DNA of 64,000 nt from an uncultured Arachnia sp. (GTDB lineage Bacteria; Actinomycetota; Actinomycetes; Propionibacteriales; Propionibacteriaceae): NCBI GenBank assembly GCA_947499145.1, contig CANMNB010000008.1:248001-312000 (forward strand), read 5' to 3'. How positions within the stretch are numbered: position 1 is the first letter of the stretch; each line of letters opens with the position of its first letter. Under the pieces are notes generated by a model. It was given only the letters and a program-made list of their open reading frames with translations. It was not told where the DNA came from and did not search any database. Positions 34,424-43,208 of this stretch are shown here, in pieces. A program made the translations under genes and the position numbers.

Positions 34424-35320
34424 ATGGGCGATGTGCCAGCACTACCGGTCATCACCGACGCCCGGCGACGGATCGGCCGGCGTTCCTTCGACTTTGACGC
34501 GCGCGTGGCTGTGATGGCCATCGTCAACCGCACGAAGGACTCGTTCTTCGACGCTGGCCGCACCTTCGAGCTGCAGCCCGCAGTGGAGGCGGCGCTGGCG
34601 GCTGCTGAGCAGGGAGCGGACATCGTCGACATCGGCGGGGTCCCCTTCTCCCCCGACGCCAGAGACGTCTCCGAGGCTGAGGAGATCGACCTCATCACTC
34701 CGTTCGTCGCCGAGGTCACCCGGTTGAGCGACGTCGTCGTCTCGGTGGACACGTTCCGGTCGGCTGTCGCGGCGGCCGCCATCGACGCGGGTGCCTCGAT
34801 CATCAACGACACTTCCGGCCTCGCGGACCGGGAGTTGGCCCCACTGGCGGCGCGGACCGGCGCGACGCTGGTCCTCACCCACAGCAAGGCCGCGCCCCGG
34901 ACGCACCTCCCCCGGCCTACTTACGACGATGTGGTGGGCGAGGTGCGGGGCTTCCTCGCCGAACGCCTGCAGCGCGCCCTGTCGGTCGGCGTGCGGCCGG
35001 ACCAGCTGGTGGTTGACCCGGGCCCGGACCTCAACAAGAACACCCTCCACACACTGGAGATCTGTCGTCGGTTCGAGGAGTTCACGACGTTGGGGCCTCC
35101 GGTGCTCGCTGCGCTGTCGAACAAGGACTTCATCGGCGAGACCCTCGACCGCCCGAAGGAGCGCCGGCTCGCCGGCACCGTCGCGACGACGATGTGGTGC
35201 CTCGAGCGGGGTGCCCGGCTCGTTCGCGCGCACGACGTCGCGGCTGCGGTCGACGCCGCGCGAATGGCGGAGGCACTGCTGGGGCTGCGGGAGCCCGGGT
35301 ACCTGCGCCACAACATGTGA
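34424..35320 (+). CDS. Dihydropteroate synthase-family protein, FolP2 type
   Basis: 298 residues. TIM-barrel pterin-binding fold: VMAIVNRTKDSFFDAGRTF, NDTSG, DPGPDLNKNTLH, ALSNKDFIGETL and the C-terminal LVRAHDV. The second loop reads DIGGVPFSPDA in place of the pterin/pABA motif DIGGESTRPG of true DHPS. This variant, with ALSNKDF(I/V)GET, is what I recall for mycobacterial FolP2, which is reported not to act as DHPS. So it should not be taken as the folate enzyme. No other folate genes are adjacent. Divergent from the PEP-binding gene, with 50 bp between starts. Confidence 0.85.
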   Translation: MGDVPALPVITDARRRIGRRSFDFDARVAVMAIVNRTKDSFFDAGRTFELQPAVEAALAAAEQGADIVDIGGVPFSPDARDVSEAEEIDLITPFVAEVTRLSDVVVSVDTFRSAVAAAAIDAGASIINDTSGLADRELAPLAARTGATLVLTHSKAAPRTHLPRPTYDDVVGEVRGFLAERLQRALSVGVRPDQLVVDPGPDLNKNTLHTLEICRRFEEFTTLGPPVLAALSNKDFIGETLDRPKERRLAGTVATTMWCLERGARLVRAHDVAAAVDAARMAEALLGLREPGYLRHNM

Positions 35321-35335
35321 CGGGACAGGCGCCTC

Positions 35336-35486
35336 GTTCCCGAGTAGGGCGCGAAGCGCGGGGCGAGAACACGTTCCCCGAGTAGGGCACGCAGTGCCCG
35401 TGTCGAGGGGAAACCAGAGACGCCTCGACACGCGACGACGTCGCTACTCGGCGACCGGAGAAGGGTACGGCGCTACTCGGCGACCG
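35336..35486. repeat. Intergenic repeat family R1, copy 2, entering recR
   Basis: CCCGAGTAGGGCGCGAAGCG is a partial unit; CCCCGAGTAGGGCACGCAGT...GTGTCGAGG and CCTCGACACGCGACGACGTCGCTACTCGG form the full copy; GGCGCTACTCGGCGACCG is a last right half. That last part contains the recR stop TAG (35473-35475) and codons for its final Val-Ala-Glu. Confidence 0.75.
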
Positions 35487-36099
35487 TGACCTTCGGTTCC
35501 GGCGCGAACATCGCGCGCCGCCCCTCGAAGGCGCGCCCCAGGGTGACCTGGTCCGCGTACTCGAGGTCGCCGCCGACCGGCAGCCCACTCGCCGGGCGCG
35601 TCACCTTCACCCCGAAATCGCGCAGCATTCGGCTGAGGTAGGCGGCCGTCGCCTCCCCCTGGGTGTCGGGGTCCGTCGCGAGGATGACCTCCTCCACCTC
35701 GCCGTCGGCCAGCCGCTGGAACAGCTCCCGCGTATGGAGGTCGCCGGGACCGCGGCCGTCGATCGGCGAGATCGAGCCGCCCAGCACGTGGTAGAGGCCC
35801 CGGAACTCGCCGGTGCGCTCGATGGCGATGACGTCCTTGGACTCCTCCACCACGCAGATCATGGAGCGATCGCGGCGGGGGTCACGGCAGACCCGGCAGC
35901 GCTCCTCCTGGGACACGTTGAAGCAGACCTCGCAGAACTTGGCGGACTGCTTCACCCTGCGCAGCGTGTCGGCGAGCAGGTAGACCTCCTCCTCGGGGGC
36001 GTCGAGGAGGTGGAAAGCGATGCGTTGCGCGCTGCGGGGACCGACGCCGGGCAACCGGGACAGCTCGTCGATCAGGTCCTGGATCGGGCCTTCGTACAC
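35473..36099 (-). CDS. recR: Recombination protein RecR
   Basis: 208 residues. Acts with RecO/RecF to load RecA at gaps. N-terminal helix-hairpin-helix [24 protein letters not shown], a zinc finger [16 protein letters not shown], and a Toprim domain ([27 protein letters not shown]). GTG start. The gene lies in the usual dnaX-ybaB-recR order. The last residues (VTVAE-stop) are encoded by a copy of the R1 repeat, so the native terminus may have been altered. Confidence 0.95.
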   Translation of the reverse strand: MYEGPIQDLIDELSRLPGVGPRSAQRIAFHLLDAPEEEVYLLADTLRRVKQSAKFCEVCFNVSQEERCRVCRDPRRDRSMICVVEESKDVIAIERTGEFRGLYHVLGGSISPIDGRGPGDLHTRELFQRLADGEVEEVILATDPDTQGEATAAYLSRMLRDFGVKVTRPASGLPVGGDLEYADQVTLGRAFEGRRAMFAPEPKVTVAE

Positions 36100-36117
36100 T
36101 CACTCACATCCTGCCGG

Positions 36118-36432
36118 TCAGAACCCGAGGCCGGGCATCTGCGGCATCTGGGGGATGTTGGCCTGTGCGGCCTCGTCGGCCTTGCCCTTCGCGTCGCGGA
36201 AGGCAGCAATCACCAACGCCGCCAGGGTCTCGGTGTCCTCGGGGTCGACGGCCTCGGGTGCAAGGACCAGTTCCTTGATGTCCCCGGAGCCGGAGATCGT
36301 GACCTTGACCATCTCCCCGCCCGCGCTGCCGTGGAACTCGCTGTTGGCAAGGTCCTCCTGGGCCTGCATCAGGTCCGCCTGCATCTTCTGCGCCTGCTCC
36401 AGCAGGGCGTTCATGTCCAAACCTTCGAACAT
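36118..36432 (-). CDS. ybaB: YbaB/EbfC nucleoid-associated protein
   Basis: 104 residues. Begins MFEGLDMNALLEQAQKMQADLMQAQEDLANSEF, the YbaB coiled helix, then VKVTISGSGDIKELVLAPEAVDPEDTETLAALVIAAFRDA and a Met/Pro/Gly-rich tail. Binds DNA as a dimer. AGGAG is placed before the ATG. Between dnaX (60 bp upstream) and recR (18 bp downstream). Confidence 0.93.
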   Translation of the reverse strand: MFEGLDMNALLEQAQKMQADLMQAQEDLANSEFHGSAGGEMVKVTISGSGDIKELVLAPEAVDPEDTETLAALVIAAFRDAKGKADEAAQANIPQMPQMPGLGF

Positions 36433-36492
36433 CCGGGTTCCTCTCCTCGGTGGTGCTCGTCCAGCATAGGTGCGGGGTCGAGCGGGATGGTG

Positions 36493-38682
36493 TCAGTCGG
36501 TCCGCGTCTGGTCCTCGACATCGATGACCTCCGCACCGAAGGCGTTGGCGAGCAGCCCGACGGCGGCCGCGTCCGGGTCCACGATCGCCTCGTCCTCCTC
36601 GCCGATCTCCTGGTCCGGCTCGTGACGTTCCGGAGGCGACGGAGGGGTGGCCGACGACGCGGGCTGGGCAGGGGGTTCGCCGGCCGGCCGCTGGGCTGGC
36701 CGCTGCTCCTGCCGTTCCGACTGGTTGGTCACCACGGACTGCACGCGGAGCTCCACGCCGATCACCTCGATGAGGCTGTCGACCAGGATGTCGAGGCTGC
36801 CGCTGGACGCGAAGTGCTCCTTGGCGCCCGGGTTCGCGAACCCCAGCAGCAACTGCCCGTCGCTCACGTCGAGGACCTGGGCGTTCTGTGACAGCGTCAT
36901 GTACGTGAATCGGCGACGGCGCCGCACCTCGTCCAGGACCTCGGGCCACACGCGCCGGAGCTCGACGGCGGACATCGCGGGCGTGCCGGCTCGCGGGCTC
37001 GGGCGCGCCGGAGTCGGTTCGGCTTGGGGCTGGGTGCTCGCTCGCCCGGCCGGCGGGGCGCCTGCAGGTCGCTGCTTCGTCGTCTCCTGCGCCGGAGGGT
37101 TCGGCGCTTCCTGGGGAGCGCGAGCGGGCGACTCTGGGCTCGTCGGGGCCTCTGTTCGCGTCGAGGCCTGGGGCGCTGTGGGCGTCTGCGGCCGAGGCGC
37201 TGCCGCCAGCGGTGGGGCCTCACTCGGGGAGGGTCGGCTCTCGTCGGTTGGACGGGCAGTCGGCTCGCCGTCTCCCATCATTCCGACGCGGCGCTCGAGC
37301 CTGTCGATCCGGGCGTGCAGGCCGCGTTCGTCGGTGTCGGCGCCGGGCAGCAGCACCCGGGCACACATCAGCTCGAGGTGGAGCCGGGGTGCGGTGGTGC
37401 CGCGCATGTCCGTCAGTCCCGCCGCCACGACCTCAGCCGCCCGGGTCAGCTCCCCCGCCCCCATGCCCGCCACCTGCGTGGCAAGGCGTTGCGCCTGGTC
37501 CCCGGAGACCTCCAGCATGCCGTTCTCGGCAGCCTCGGGAACCGCGGACAGGATGACGAGGTCCCGGAGGCGCCGCAGCAGGTCCTCGGCGAAGCGCCTC
37601 GGGTCCTGTCCCACCTCGATGACCCGGTCGATGGTGTGGAAGACCGCAGCCGCGTCGCCGGCGGCGAACGCGTCCATGATGTCGTCGAGCAGTGCGTCGG
37701 GCGTGTAGCCCAGGAGCGCGGCTGCCTGCTCGTACTCGATGCCGTCGGGTCCGGACCCGCCCAGCAACTGGTCCAGCACCGACATGGAGTCACGCACCGA
37801 CCCGCCGCCCGCTCGCACGACGAGCGGGATGGCGGCCGGGTCCACCCGAACCTCCTCCGCCTCGCAGATCTGCGTCAGGTAGTCCCCCAGGACGCGCGGG
37901 GGCACGAGCCGGAAGGGATAGTGGTGCGTCCGGGAGCGGATGGTGCCGATGACCTTGTCCGGCTCGGTGGTGGCGAAGACGAACTTGGCATGCGGGGGCG
38001 GCTCCTCCACGAGCTTCAGCAGCGCGTTGAAGCCGGCCGTGGTGACCATGTGGGCCTCGTCGACGATGTAGATCTTGTAGCGGCTGTGGACCGGCGCGAA
38101 GAACGCGCGTTCGCGCAGGTCACGCGCGTCGTCGACGCCACCGTGGGAGGCGGCGTCGATCTCGATGACGTCGATGCTGCCCGGGCCGCCGCGGGCGAGG
38201 TCCCGGCAGGATCGGCACTCGCCGCACGGGGTCGACGTCGGCCCCTGCTCACAGTTGAGGCAACGGGCCAGGATGCGTGCCGACGTCGTCTTGCCACAGC
38301 CCCGGGGCCCGGAGAAGAGGTAGGCATGGTTGACGCGGTTGTTGTCCAGAGCCCGCTGGAGCGGGACGGTGACGTGCTCCTGGCCGATGACTTCGGCGAA
38401 CGTGTCCGGCCGGTAGCGCCGGTACAGCGCGAGCGGCGCGGAGGAGTTGGGGTTCCGTTCCTCAGCCGGCGCCGAAACGGAAGCGGCCGGCGCGGCGACG
38501 GGCTCAGGCGCGGGGGGCTGGTCCACCGTCTCGGGCTCGGCAGGAGGCGAGGCGTCGTCGACCTCACCGAACAGGTCGGGGCCATCCTGCTCCACTGGCG
38601 GCAGCGCGTCGTCGAACAGGCCTGGGCCGTCCTGCGGCTCGGCCAGCAGCGCGTACTCGTCGCCCTCGTAGTCCTCGTCCAC
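36493..38682 (-). CDS. dnaX: DNA polymerase III subunit gamma/tau
   Basis: 729 residues. Clamp-loader ATPase. A hydrophilic acidic leader (about 85 residues, EYALLAEPQDGPGLFDDALPP...) precedes the core: YRRYRPDTFAEVIGQEHV, Walker A FSGPRGCGKTTSARI, zinc-binding CLNCEQGPTSTPCGECRSC, and DEAHMV. A Pro/Ala/Thr-rich linker of about 130 residues leads to the tau C-terminus. The leader is longer than in most DnaX. GTG 38682 is 7 nt after TAGGGT, so the mRNA is probably leaderless. SRP RNA lies directly upstream on the same strand. Confidence 0.94.
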   Translation of the reverse strand: MDEDYEGDEYALLAEPQDGPGLFDDALPPVEQDGPDLFGEVDDASPPAEPETVDQPPAPEPVAAPAASVSAPAEERNPNSSAPLALYRRYRPDTFAEVIGQEHVTVPLQRALDNNRVNHAYLFSGPRGCGKTTSARILARCLNCEQGPTSTPCGECRSCRDLARGGPGSIDVIEIDAASHGGVDDARDLRERAFFAPVHSRYKIYIVDEAHMVTTAGFNALLKLVEEPPPHAKFVFATTEPDKVIGTIRSRTHHYPFRLVPPRVLGDYLTQICEAEEVRVDPAAIPLVVRAGGGSVRDSMSVLDQLLGGSGPDGIEYEQAAALLGYTPDALLDDIMDAFAAGDAAAVFHTIDRVIEVGQDPRRFAEDLLRRLRDLVILSAVPEAAENGMLEVSGDQAQRLATQVAGMGAGELTRAAEVVAAGLTDMRGTTAPRLHLELMCARVLLPGADTDERGLHARIDRLERRVGMMGDGEPTARPTDESRPSPSEAPPLAAAPRPQTPTAPQASTRTEAPTSPESPARAPQEAPNPPAQETTKQRPAGAPPAGRASTQPQAEPTPARPSPRAGTPAMSAVELRRVWPEVLDEVRRRRRFTYMTLSQNAQVLDVSDGQLLLGFANPGAKEHFASSGSLDILVDSLIEVIGVELRVQSVVTNQSERQEQRPAQRPAGEPPAQPASSATPPSPPERHEPDQEIGEEDEAIVDPDAAAVGLLANAFGAEVIDVEDQTRTD

Positions 38683-38689
38683 GCACCCA

Positions 38690-38695
38690 ACCCTA
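38690..38695 (-). promoter_or_regulatory. -10 box (TAGGGT) of a leaderless dnaX transcript
   Basis: Minus strand TAGGGT, 7-nt spacer, GTG 38682. It lies after the SRP RNA terminator, so dnaX has its own promoter. Confidence 0.5.
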
Positions 38696-38713
38696 TTCCA
38701 GAGCCCAGACATG

Positions 38714-38807
38714 AAAAGAGCCCCTCGCGCACCCGGAAGAGCTCACTTACCCTTGCTGCCTTCCGACCCTGGGGGAGTTGGGCGAGGTACCGCCGCGCGA
38801 GGGACCT
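38714..38807 (-). ncRNA. ffs: Signal recognition particle RNA, bacterial small type (4.5S)
   Basis: On the minus strand the conserved domain IV reads CCCAGGGTCGGAAGGCAGCA followed by AGGGTAAGTGAGC. The ends pair over CCCTCGCGC/GCGCGAGGG, and TCTTTT follows as a terminator. TAGACT at 38819-38814 is a well-placed -10 box. Binds Ffh for co-translational targeting. Upstream of dnaX, its usual place in actinobacteria. Ends estimated to within a few bases. Confidence 0.92.
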
Positions 38808-38813
38808 GTAGGC

Positions 38814-38819
38814 AGTCTA
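38814..38819 (-). promoter_or_regulatory. -10 box (TAGACT) of the SRP RNA gene
   Basis: Minus strand TAGACT lies 7 nt before the estimated SRP RNA 5' end; no clear -35 box. Confidence 0.45.
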
Positions 38820-38972
38820 CTGCATGGGAACAGGGGCGCATCCCTCGGCGATGTGGTAATCGATTGCTCCGCCCTGGACTTGGGCGGGGGCACGAAAGTA
38901 CCCCGAGTTCAATTCTGTCGGCAGTTCCGATTACTGTGATGGCGAATAGTTGACCAATAAGGCACGAGGGTG

Positions 38973-40793
38973 ATGAGCACAGCACAGGACAGTCCTCCCG
39001 ATTCCCCCCAGCGAAGGTCCCTCAGCGCTGCGCTGGCGCGCCTGACGCAGAGGCTGCCCGTGACGTGGCGACGCGTCCTCCTCATGGCGTGGGACTCTTT
39101 CGCCTGGGTGCTGGCGTTGATGGTGTTCCTGGCAGTCCGATACGACCTCAGCCTCAGCGGCTCCCAATGGACCTGGGCGCTGCTGTACACACTGCTCGCC
39201 GTGCTGTTGCAGATCGTGCTCGGACTCCTCACCCAAGTCTACCTGGGCCGCAGTCGGATAGGGAGCTTCAGCGAGGCCACGTGGATGGGCAGCGTCGTGG
39301 CCCTCATCGGCTTCCCTCTGGGCATGATCATGACGATCCTGTCGCCCGATTTCCCCCGGGGTGTAGGCCTCATGCTGCCACCGATGGCCCTCACGTTCAT
39401 GGCGGCTGCGCGGTGGTTCTTTCGAGCGGCGATGTCGGCAGCCCAGCGCAATGGCGGCACGGATGGCGTCCCCGTCATCGTCTATGGCGCCGGCGAAGCC
39501 GGCCACCAGGTTGCCAACCTGGTGGACAAGGCGGTGGAACCGCCCTACCGCATCGTGGGCTTCGTCGACGACGACGTGCACAAGCGCTTCCTCCGAGTCC
39601 GCCGGTACAGGGTCTACGGCACAGGGGACGACCTCATCGAGGTGGCCCGGGCCCGGGGGGCCGAGATGGTCATCCTCGCCATCTCCGCCGCCTCCGCCGA
39701 GCTCCTCAAGGAGGTGGAGGAGCGCACGCGGAGACACGGCCTCAAGCTCGTGGTGGTACCGCCAGTCAGTGAGATGATCGGGGGGCGGATCTCCCTGACG
39801 TCGCTGCGGGAATTCAACGTTGCCGACCTCCTGGGTCGGCGACCCATCAGGACCGACCTCAGCGCGATCTCCGAATACGTCAACGGCAAGGTGGTTCTGG
39901 TCACCGGCGCGGGGGGCTCCATCGGAGCAGAGTTGGCCAAGCAGGTGTACCAGCTCGGCCCCTCCAAGCTCGTCCTGCTCGACCGCGATGAGTCCGTGCT
40001 GCACGGCGTGCAGCTGGAGCTCTACGGAAACGGCCTGCTCGACAGCGACGACATCGTCCTCTGTGACATCCGGGACCACGAAGCACTCTGCAAGGTCTTT
40101 GAACACCACCGCCCGCAAGTCGTCTTCCACGCGGCAGCGCTCAAGCACCTCCCGATGCTCGAGCGGTTCCCGGACGAGGGATGGAAAACCAACGTCCTGG
40201 GCAGCCTCAACGTCCTGCGCTGCGCCCACCGAGTCGGAGTCACCCAGTACGTCAACATCTCCACCGACAAGGCTGCGGATGCCACGAGTGTGCTGGGCCA
40301 GACCAAGCGACTGGCCGAACGCCTCACAGCCTGGTACGCCGAGACCTACAACCTGCCCTACCTCTCGGTGCGGTTCGGGAACGTCCTGGGTTCGAGGGGC
40401 TCCGTGCTCCACTCCTTCCGCGCGCAGATCGAGCGCGGCGGACCCATCACTGTCACCCATCCCGATGTCACGCGCTACTTCATGACGATCCCGGAGGCGT
40501 GTGAACTCGTGCTGCAGGCCGGCGCCATCGGCATTCCCGGTGACGTGCTGGTACTCGACATGGGGCAACCGGTGAAGATCGTCGACGTGGCCAAGCGCCT
40601 CATCGCCGAGTCAGGCAAGGACATCGACATCCGATTCACAGGACTCCGCCAGGGCGAGAAGCTCCACGAGGTGTTGTTCAGCGATCTCGAGGCCCGCACG
40701 CCGAGCGTCCACCCCTTGATCTCACAGGTCTCCGTACCTGCGCTCAACCCCGCTGACCTCAGCGACGCGGAGGTATCCTCCCCGTCCCTCTGA
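38973..40793 (+). CDS. Membrane NDP-sugar 4,6-dehydratase / epimerase (PglF/CapD-WbpM type)
   Basis: 606 residues. Four N-terminal membrane segments (LLMAWDSFAWVLALMVFLAV, WALLYTLLAVLLQIVLGLL and two more), then a CoA-binding-like nucleotide domain (VPVIVYGAGEAGHQVANLV) and an extended SDR domain (VVLVTGAGGSIGAELAKQV). The catalytic region reads STDKAADATSVLGQTKRLAERL. The family usually has Met four residues before the Lys; here it is Leu. Makes a 4-keto-6-deoxy UDP-sugar for surface glycan. ATG 38973 is used; an in-frame GTG directly precedes it. First gene of the polysaccharide locus. Confidence 0.9.
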   Translation: MSTAQDSPPDSPQRRSLSAALARLTQRLPVTWRRVLLMAWDSFAWVLALMVFLAVRYDLSLSGSQWTWALLYTLLAVLLQIVLGLLTQVYLGRSRIGSFSEATWMGSVVALIGFPLGMIMTILSPDFPRGVGLMLPPMALTFMAAARWFFRAAMSAAQRNGGTDGVPVIVYGAGEAGHQVANLVDKAVEPPYRIVGFVDDDVHKRFLRVRRYRVYGTGDDLIEVARARGAEMVILAISAASAELLKEVEERTRRHGLKLVVVPPVSEMIGGRISLTSLREFNVADLLGRRPIRTDLSAISEYVNGKVVLVTGAGGSIGAELAKQVYQLGPSKLVLLDRDESVLHGVQLELYGNGLLDSDDIVLCDIRDHEALCKVFEHHRPQVVFHAAALKHLPMLERFPDEGWKTNVLGSLNVLRCAHRVGVTQYVNISTDKAADATSVLGQTKRLAERLTAWYAETYNLPYLSVRFGNVLGSRGSVLHSFRAQIERGGPITVTHPDVTRYFMTIPEACELVLQAGAIGIPGDVLVLDMGQPVKIVDVAKRLIAESGKDIDIRFTGLRQGEKLHEVLFSDLEARTPSVHPLISQVSVPALNPADLSDAEVSSPSL

Positions 40794-40806
40794 CCCCGCC
40801 GGGAAT

Positions 40807-40851
40807 GCAGTGGGGGCGTCCTTGCCGCCATGGCAAAGACGCCCCCACTGC
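40807..40851. terminator. Bidirectional terminator between convergent dehydratase and kinase genes
   Basis: Perfect 14-bp arms (GCAGTGGGGGCGTC and complement) with an inner TTGCC/GGCAA stem. It sits in the 72-bp gap between the two converging stops. Confidence 0.75.
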
Positions 40852-40865
40852 CTACAGCTCACTGG

Positions 40866-42242
40866 TCAAGCCTTGGTTGGCACCTTCTTGCCGTGCGATC
40901 CGTACTCTGCGTAGTAGCTTCCGTAGCCACTGATCCGGGCCGGCACGTCGTTCAACACCACGCCGAGCAGTGAAACCGACCCAGCCTCGAGGAGCTCCTG
41001 AGCCGCCTCGAATTCCGGCCGCTTGACCTTTCCCGAGCGGGCCACCATGATCGCGCCGCCGGTCTGCGATGCGAGGACCACCGAGTCGGTGACAGGGAGC
41101 AGCGGGGGCGCGTCGAAGATGACGTGGTCGTAGCGTCGCTCCAAGGCTGACAGCAGGTGGGACATCGCGTCGGAGCCCAGTAACTCCGACGGGTTGGGCG
41201 GGACGGTCCCGGCGGGCAGGACGGCGAAGTATCCGGGGTACACATCGATCACGGCCTCCTCGAATGACCCTCGACTGGTGAGGACGTCCGACAGACCGAA
41301 CTCACTGTCCACTCCGAGGCGAGCTGCAACCTGGGGCCGCCTGAGGTCCGCGTCCACCAGCAACACCGATTCTCCCGCCTGCGCCATGACGCGAGCCAAT
41401 TGGATGGCCGTTTGTGTCTTGCCCTCTGCTTCGATCGATGACGTCATCACGATGGAGGGGCGTCGTTCGCCACCCAGCCCCAGGAACCCGACGTTGGTAC
41501 GCAGTCGTCGGTAGGCCTCCTGGTTGGCCCAGTGGGTTCCCTGGGCGTCAGTCGCCCGCGCCGGCGTCTCGTCGGTGTGGCCGATGACTCCGAGCACCGG
41601 CGCATCGGTCACGTCCTCGACGTCGTCCGACGTGCGGAGCCTGGTGTCCAGGAGCTGCCGCACCAAGGCCTGCCCCACACCGAGGAGAGCTCCCAGCAGT
41701 GCGCCCAGCACCAGGTTCATCGCTGGACGCGGAGACGTGGGTGAGGCGGACGGCAGTGCCGGTTCGATCTCGGTGGCCAAGACAAGACGATTGCCGTCGG
41801 GACCGGGAGGCACAAGCTCAAGGACCTTTTCGGCCAAGCTCCCCGACACCGCGTTGGCGATAGCCGCTGCCTGCACCGGGTCCTCATCGCTGACCGAGAT
41901 GTCGATGATGGAGGTGGCCGTCGGTGAGGTCACGGTGACGCGCGACGCCAGTTCGTTCGGCGTGGCGTCCAGCCCCAGGTCAGCGATGACCGGCTGCAGC
42001 ACCGCCGAGGTCTTCGCCACCGCGATGAAGGACTTGACCTGGCGCTCCGCATAGGTAGCACCTTGGGAAAGTTCCCCCGGCGTTCCACCGCTGTCGACCG
42101 AGAGGTAGAGCGAGGCCTCCGATGAGTACACCGGCTTCTGCACCAGCGTCCAGATGGCCGCAAGGGCGATACAGGCCAGGAAGGTCGCCAAGGCACTTCG
42201 CCAGTAGCGCTTCACGATCTGGATATATTGCTGAAGTTCCAT
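40866..42242 (-). CDS. Polysaccharide co-polymerase / BY-type tyrosine autokinase
   Basis: 458 residues. Wzz part: helix KRYWRSALATFLACIALAAIWTL near the start, extracytoplasmic region, second helix MNLVLGALLGALLGVGQALV near residue 175. Cytoplasmic BY kinase: Walker A TSSIEAEGKTQTA (about 265), Walker A' LLVDADLRRP (about 292), Walker B VIFDAPP (about 374) and a C-terminal tyrosine cluster GYGSYYAEYG. Controls chain length and export of a capsule-like polymer; tyrosines are autophosphorylated. A matching LMW phosphatase is fused within the gene at 43.2-45.1 kb. Divergent from the SGNH gene. Confidence 0.93.
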   Translation of the reverse strand: MELQQYIQIVKRYWRSALATFLACIALAAIWTLVQKPVYSSEASLYLSVDSGGTPGELSQGATYAERQVKSFIAVAKTSAVLQPVIADLGLDATPNELASRVTVTSPTATSIIDISVSDEDPVQAAAIANAVSGSLAEKVLELVPPGPDGNRLVLATEIEPALPSASPTSPRPAMNLVLGALLGALLGVGQALVRQLLDTRLRTSDDVEDVTDAPVLGVIGHTDETPARATDAQGTHWANQEAYRRLRTNVGFLGLGGERRPSIVMTSSIEAEGKTQTAIQLARVMAQAGESVLLVDADLRRPQVAARLGVDSEFGLSDVLTSRGSFEEAVIDVYPGYFAVLPAGTVPPNPSELLGSDAMSHLLSALERRYDHVIFDAPPLLPVTDSVVLASQTGGAIMVARSGKVKRPEFEAAQELLEAGSVSLLGVVLNDVPARISGYGSYYAEYGSHGKKVPTKA

Positions 42243-42278
42243 GCCTACCTTTTTTGACGGACCAGCCCGGGATCCCTG

Positions 42279-42308
42279 CTAGTAACGCCGAATAAACGCA
42301 CGGCACAA
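42279..42308 (-). promoter_or_regulatory. Possible promoter of the tyrosine autokinase gene
   Basis: Minus strand: TTGTGC (42308-42303), 18-nt spacer, TACTAG (42284-42279), about 35 nt before the ATG. The divergent region (42243-42421) is visibly lower in GC than the flanking genes. Confidence 0.35.
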
Positions 42309-42421
42309 TTGGCGTGCCTGTTGGTCGTCTGTCCCGGATTAGAGTAAAAGAGAGCAAGCCCAAAGGGGTAATCAGCGGCATAATCCTCCGGGACACCTGT
42401 CGCACCCGACCTAAGGACAGC

Positions 42422-43177
42422 ATGCGCAACAAGGAAAGCCTGATCACAGTCGTCGGCTTGGCAACACTGGCGCTCCTGGCGGCTTTCCTGAGCATCGCCG
42501 CGCTCCTCCACACGCGCCCGACCACGCTGGACGCCGCTCCAGTAGAGACTTCGACCCCAGGCGCGTCGGTGCAGAAGACCCCCCTCCCCTCAGCGACACC
42601 CTCATCTCAACCTGATCCCCAGGAGACCACGGCCAGCCCGGGAACTCCGGGGACCATCGGCCCCGTCGCCGTCGTCCTCGGCGACCGTCACTCCCGAGCG
42701 GATCTGGACCCCCTGTGGGTGGAGCAGGTTGCGACGGAACTCGGCTGGTCCGAGGTGGTCAACCTGTCCGATCCGGGGCGCGGATACCAGGCGGCTCCCG
42801 AGGAGTGCTCCGCAGTCGACACCTGCGCCAACTTCTCCGGGACGATCGACGCGGTCGTCGCCGCTGACCCGGACCTGGTGGTCACCTTCGGCGGCACAGC
42901 CGACGGTGACTACGACATGACCGAACAGATCACGTCCTACTACACGGCCCTGCGTCGAGCGCTCCCTGACGCCGAGCTCATAGCGATCTCCCCCGTCACC
43001 TCAGCCGACGAGGCGGAGTACTGGCTGACGATGCACGCCCGCAACATCGAGAACGCTGTGACCTCCGTGGGCGGCACCTTCGTCGACGTCGGCCAGCCAG
43101 GCGTCGGCGACGGTGCCGAACTGTCCGCTCCCGCGCAGGCGGAACTCGCGGACGCCATCATCGACGCCCTGTCCTGA
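42422..43177 (+). CDS. Membrane-anchored SGNH-fold protein, probably catalytically inactive
   Basis: 251 residues. One membrane helix (about residues 8-28), then a Thr/Ser/Pro-rich stalk, then an SGNH/GDSL-like domain: VAVVLGDRHSRADLDPLW in block I, VVTFGGTADGDYD in block III. The block I serine is replaced (GDRH rather than GDSx), block III lacks Asn (GGTAD rather than GxND), and no DxxH appears near the end. So the acyl-esterase triad seems lost. AAGGA precedes ATG 42422. Codirectional with the fusion gene 31 bp downstream. Perhaps a glycan-binding or scaffold protein. Confidence 0.7.
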   Translation: MRNKESLITVVGLATLALLAAFLSIAALLHTRPTTLDAAPVETSTPGASVQKTPLPSATPSSQPDPQETTASPGTPGTIGPVAVVLGDRHSRADLDPLWVEQVATELGWSEVVNLSDPGRGYQAAPEECSAVDTCANFSGTIDAVVAADPDLVVTFGGTADGDYDMTEQITSYYTALRRALPDAELIAISPVTSADEAEYWLTMHARNIENAVTSVGGTFVDVGQPGVGDGAELSAPAQAELADAIIDALS

Positions 43178-43208
43178 TCCATCCCCCCGACCGGGAGGAA
43201 TTCCCCGC

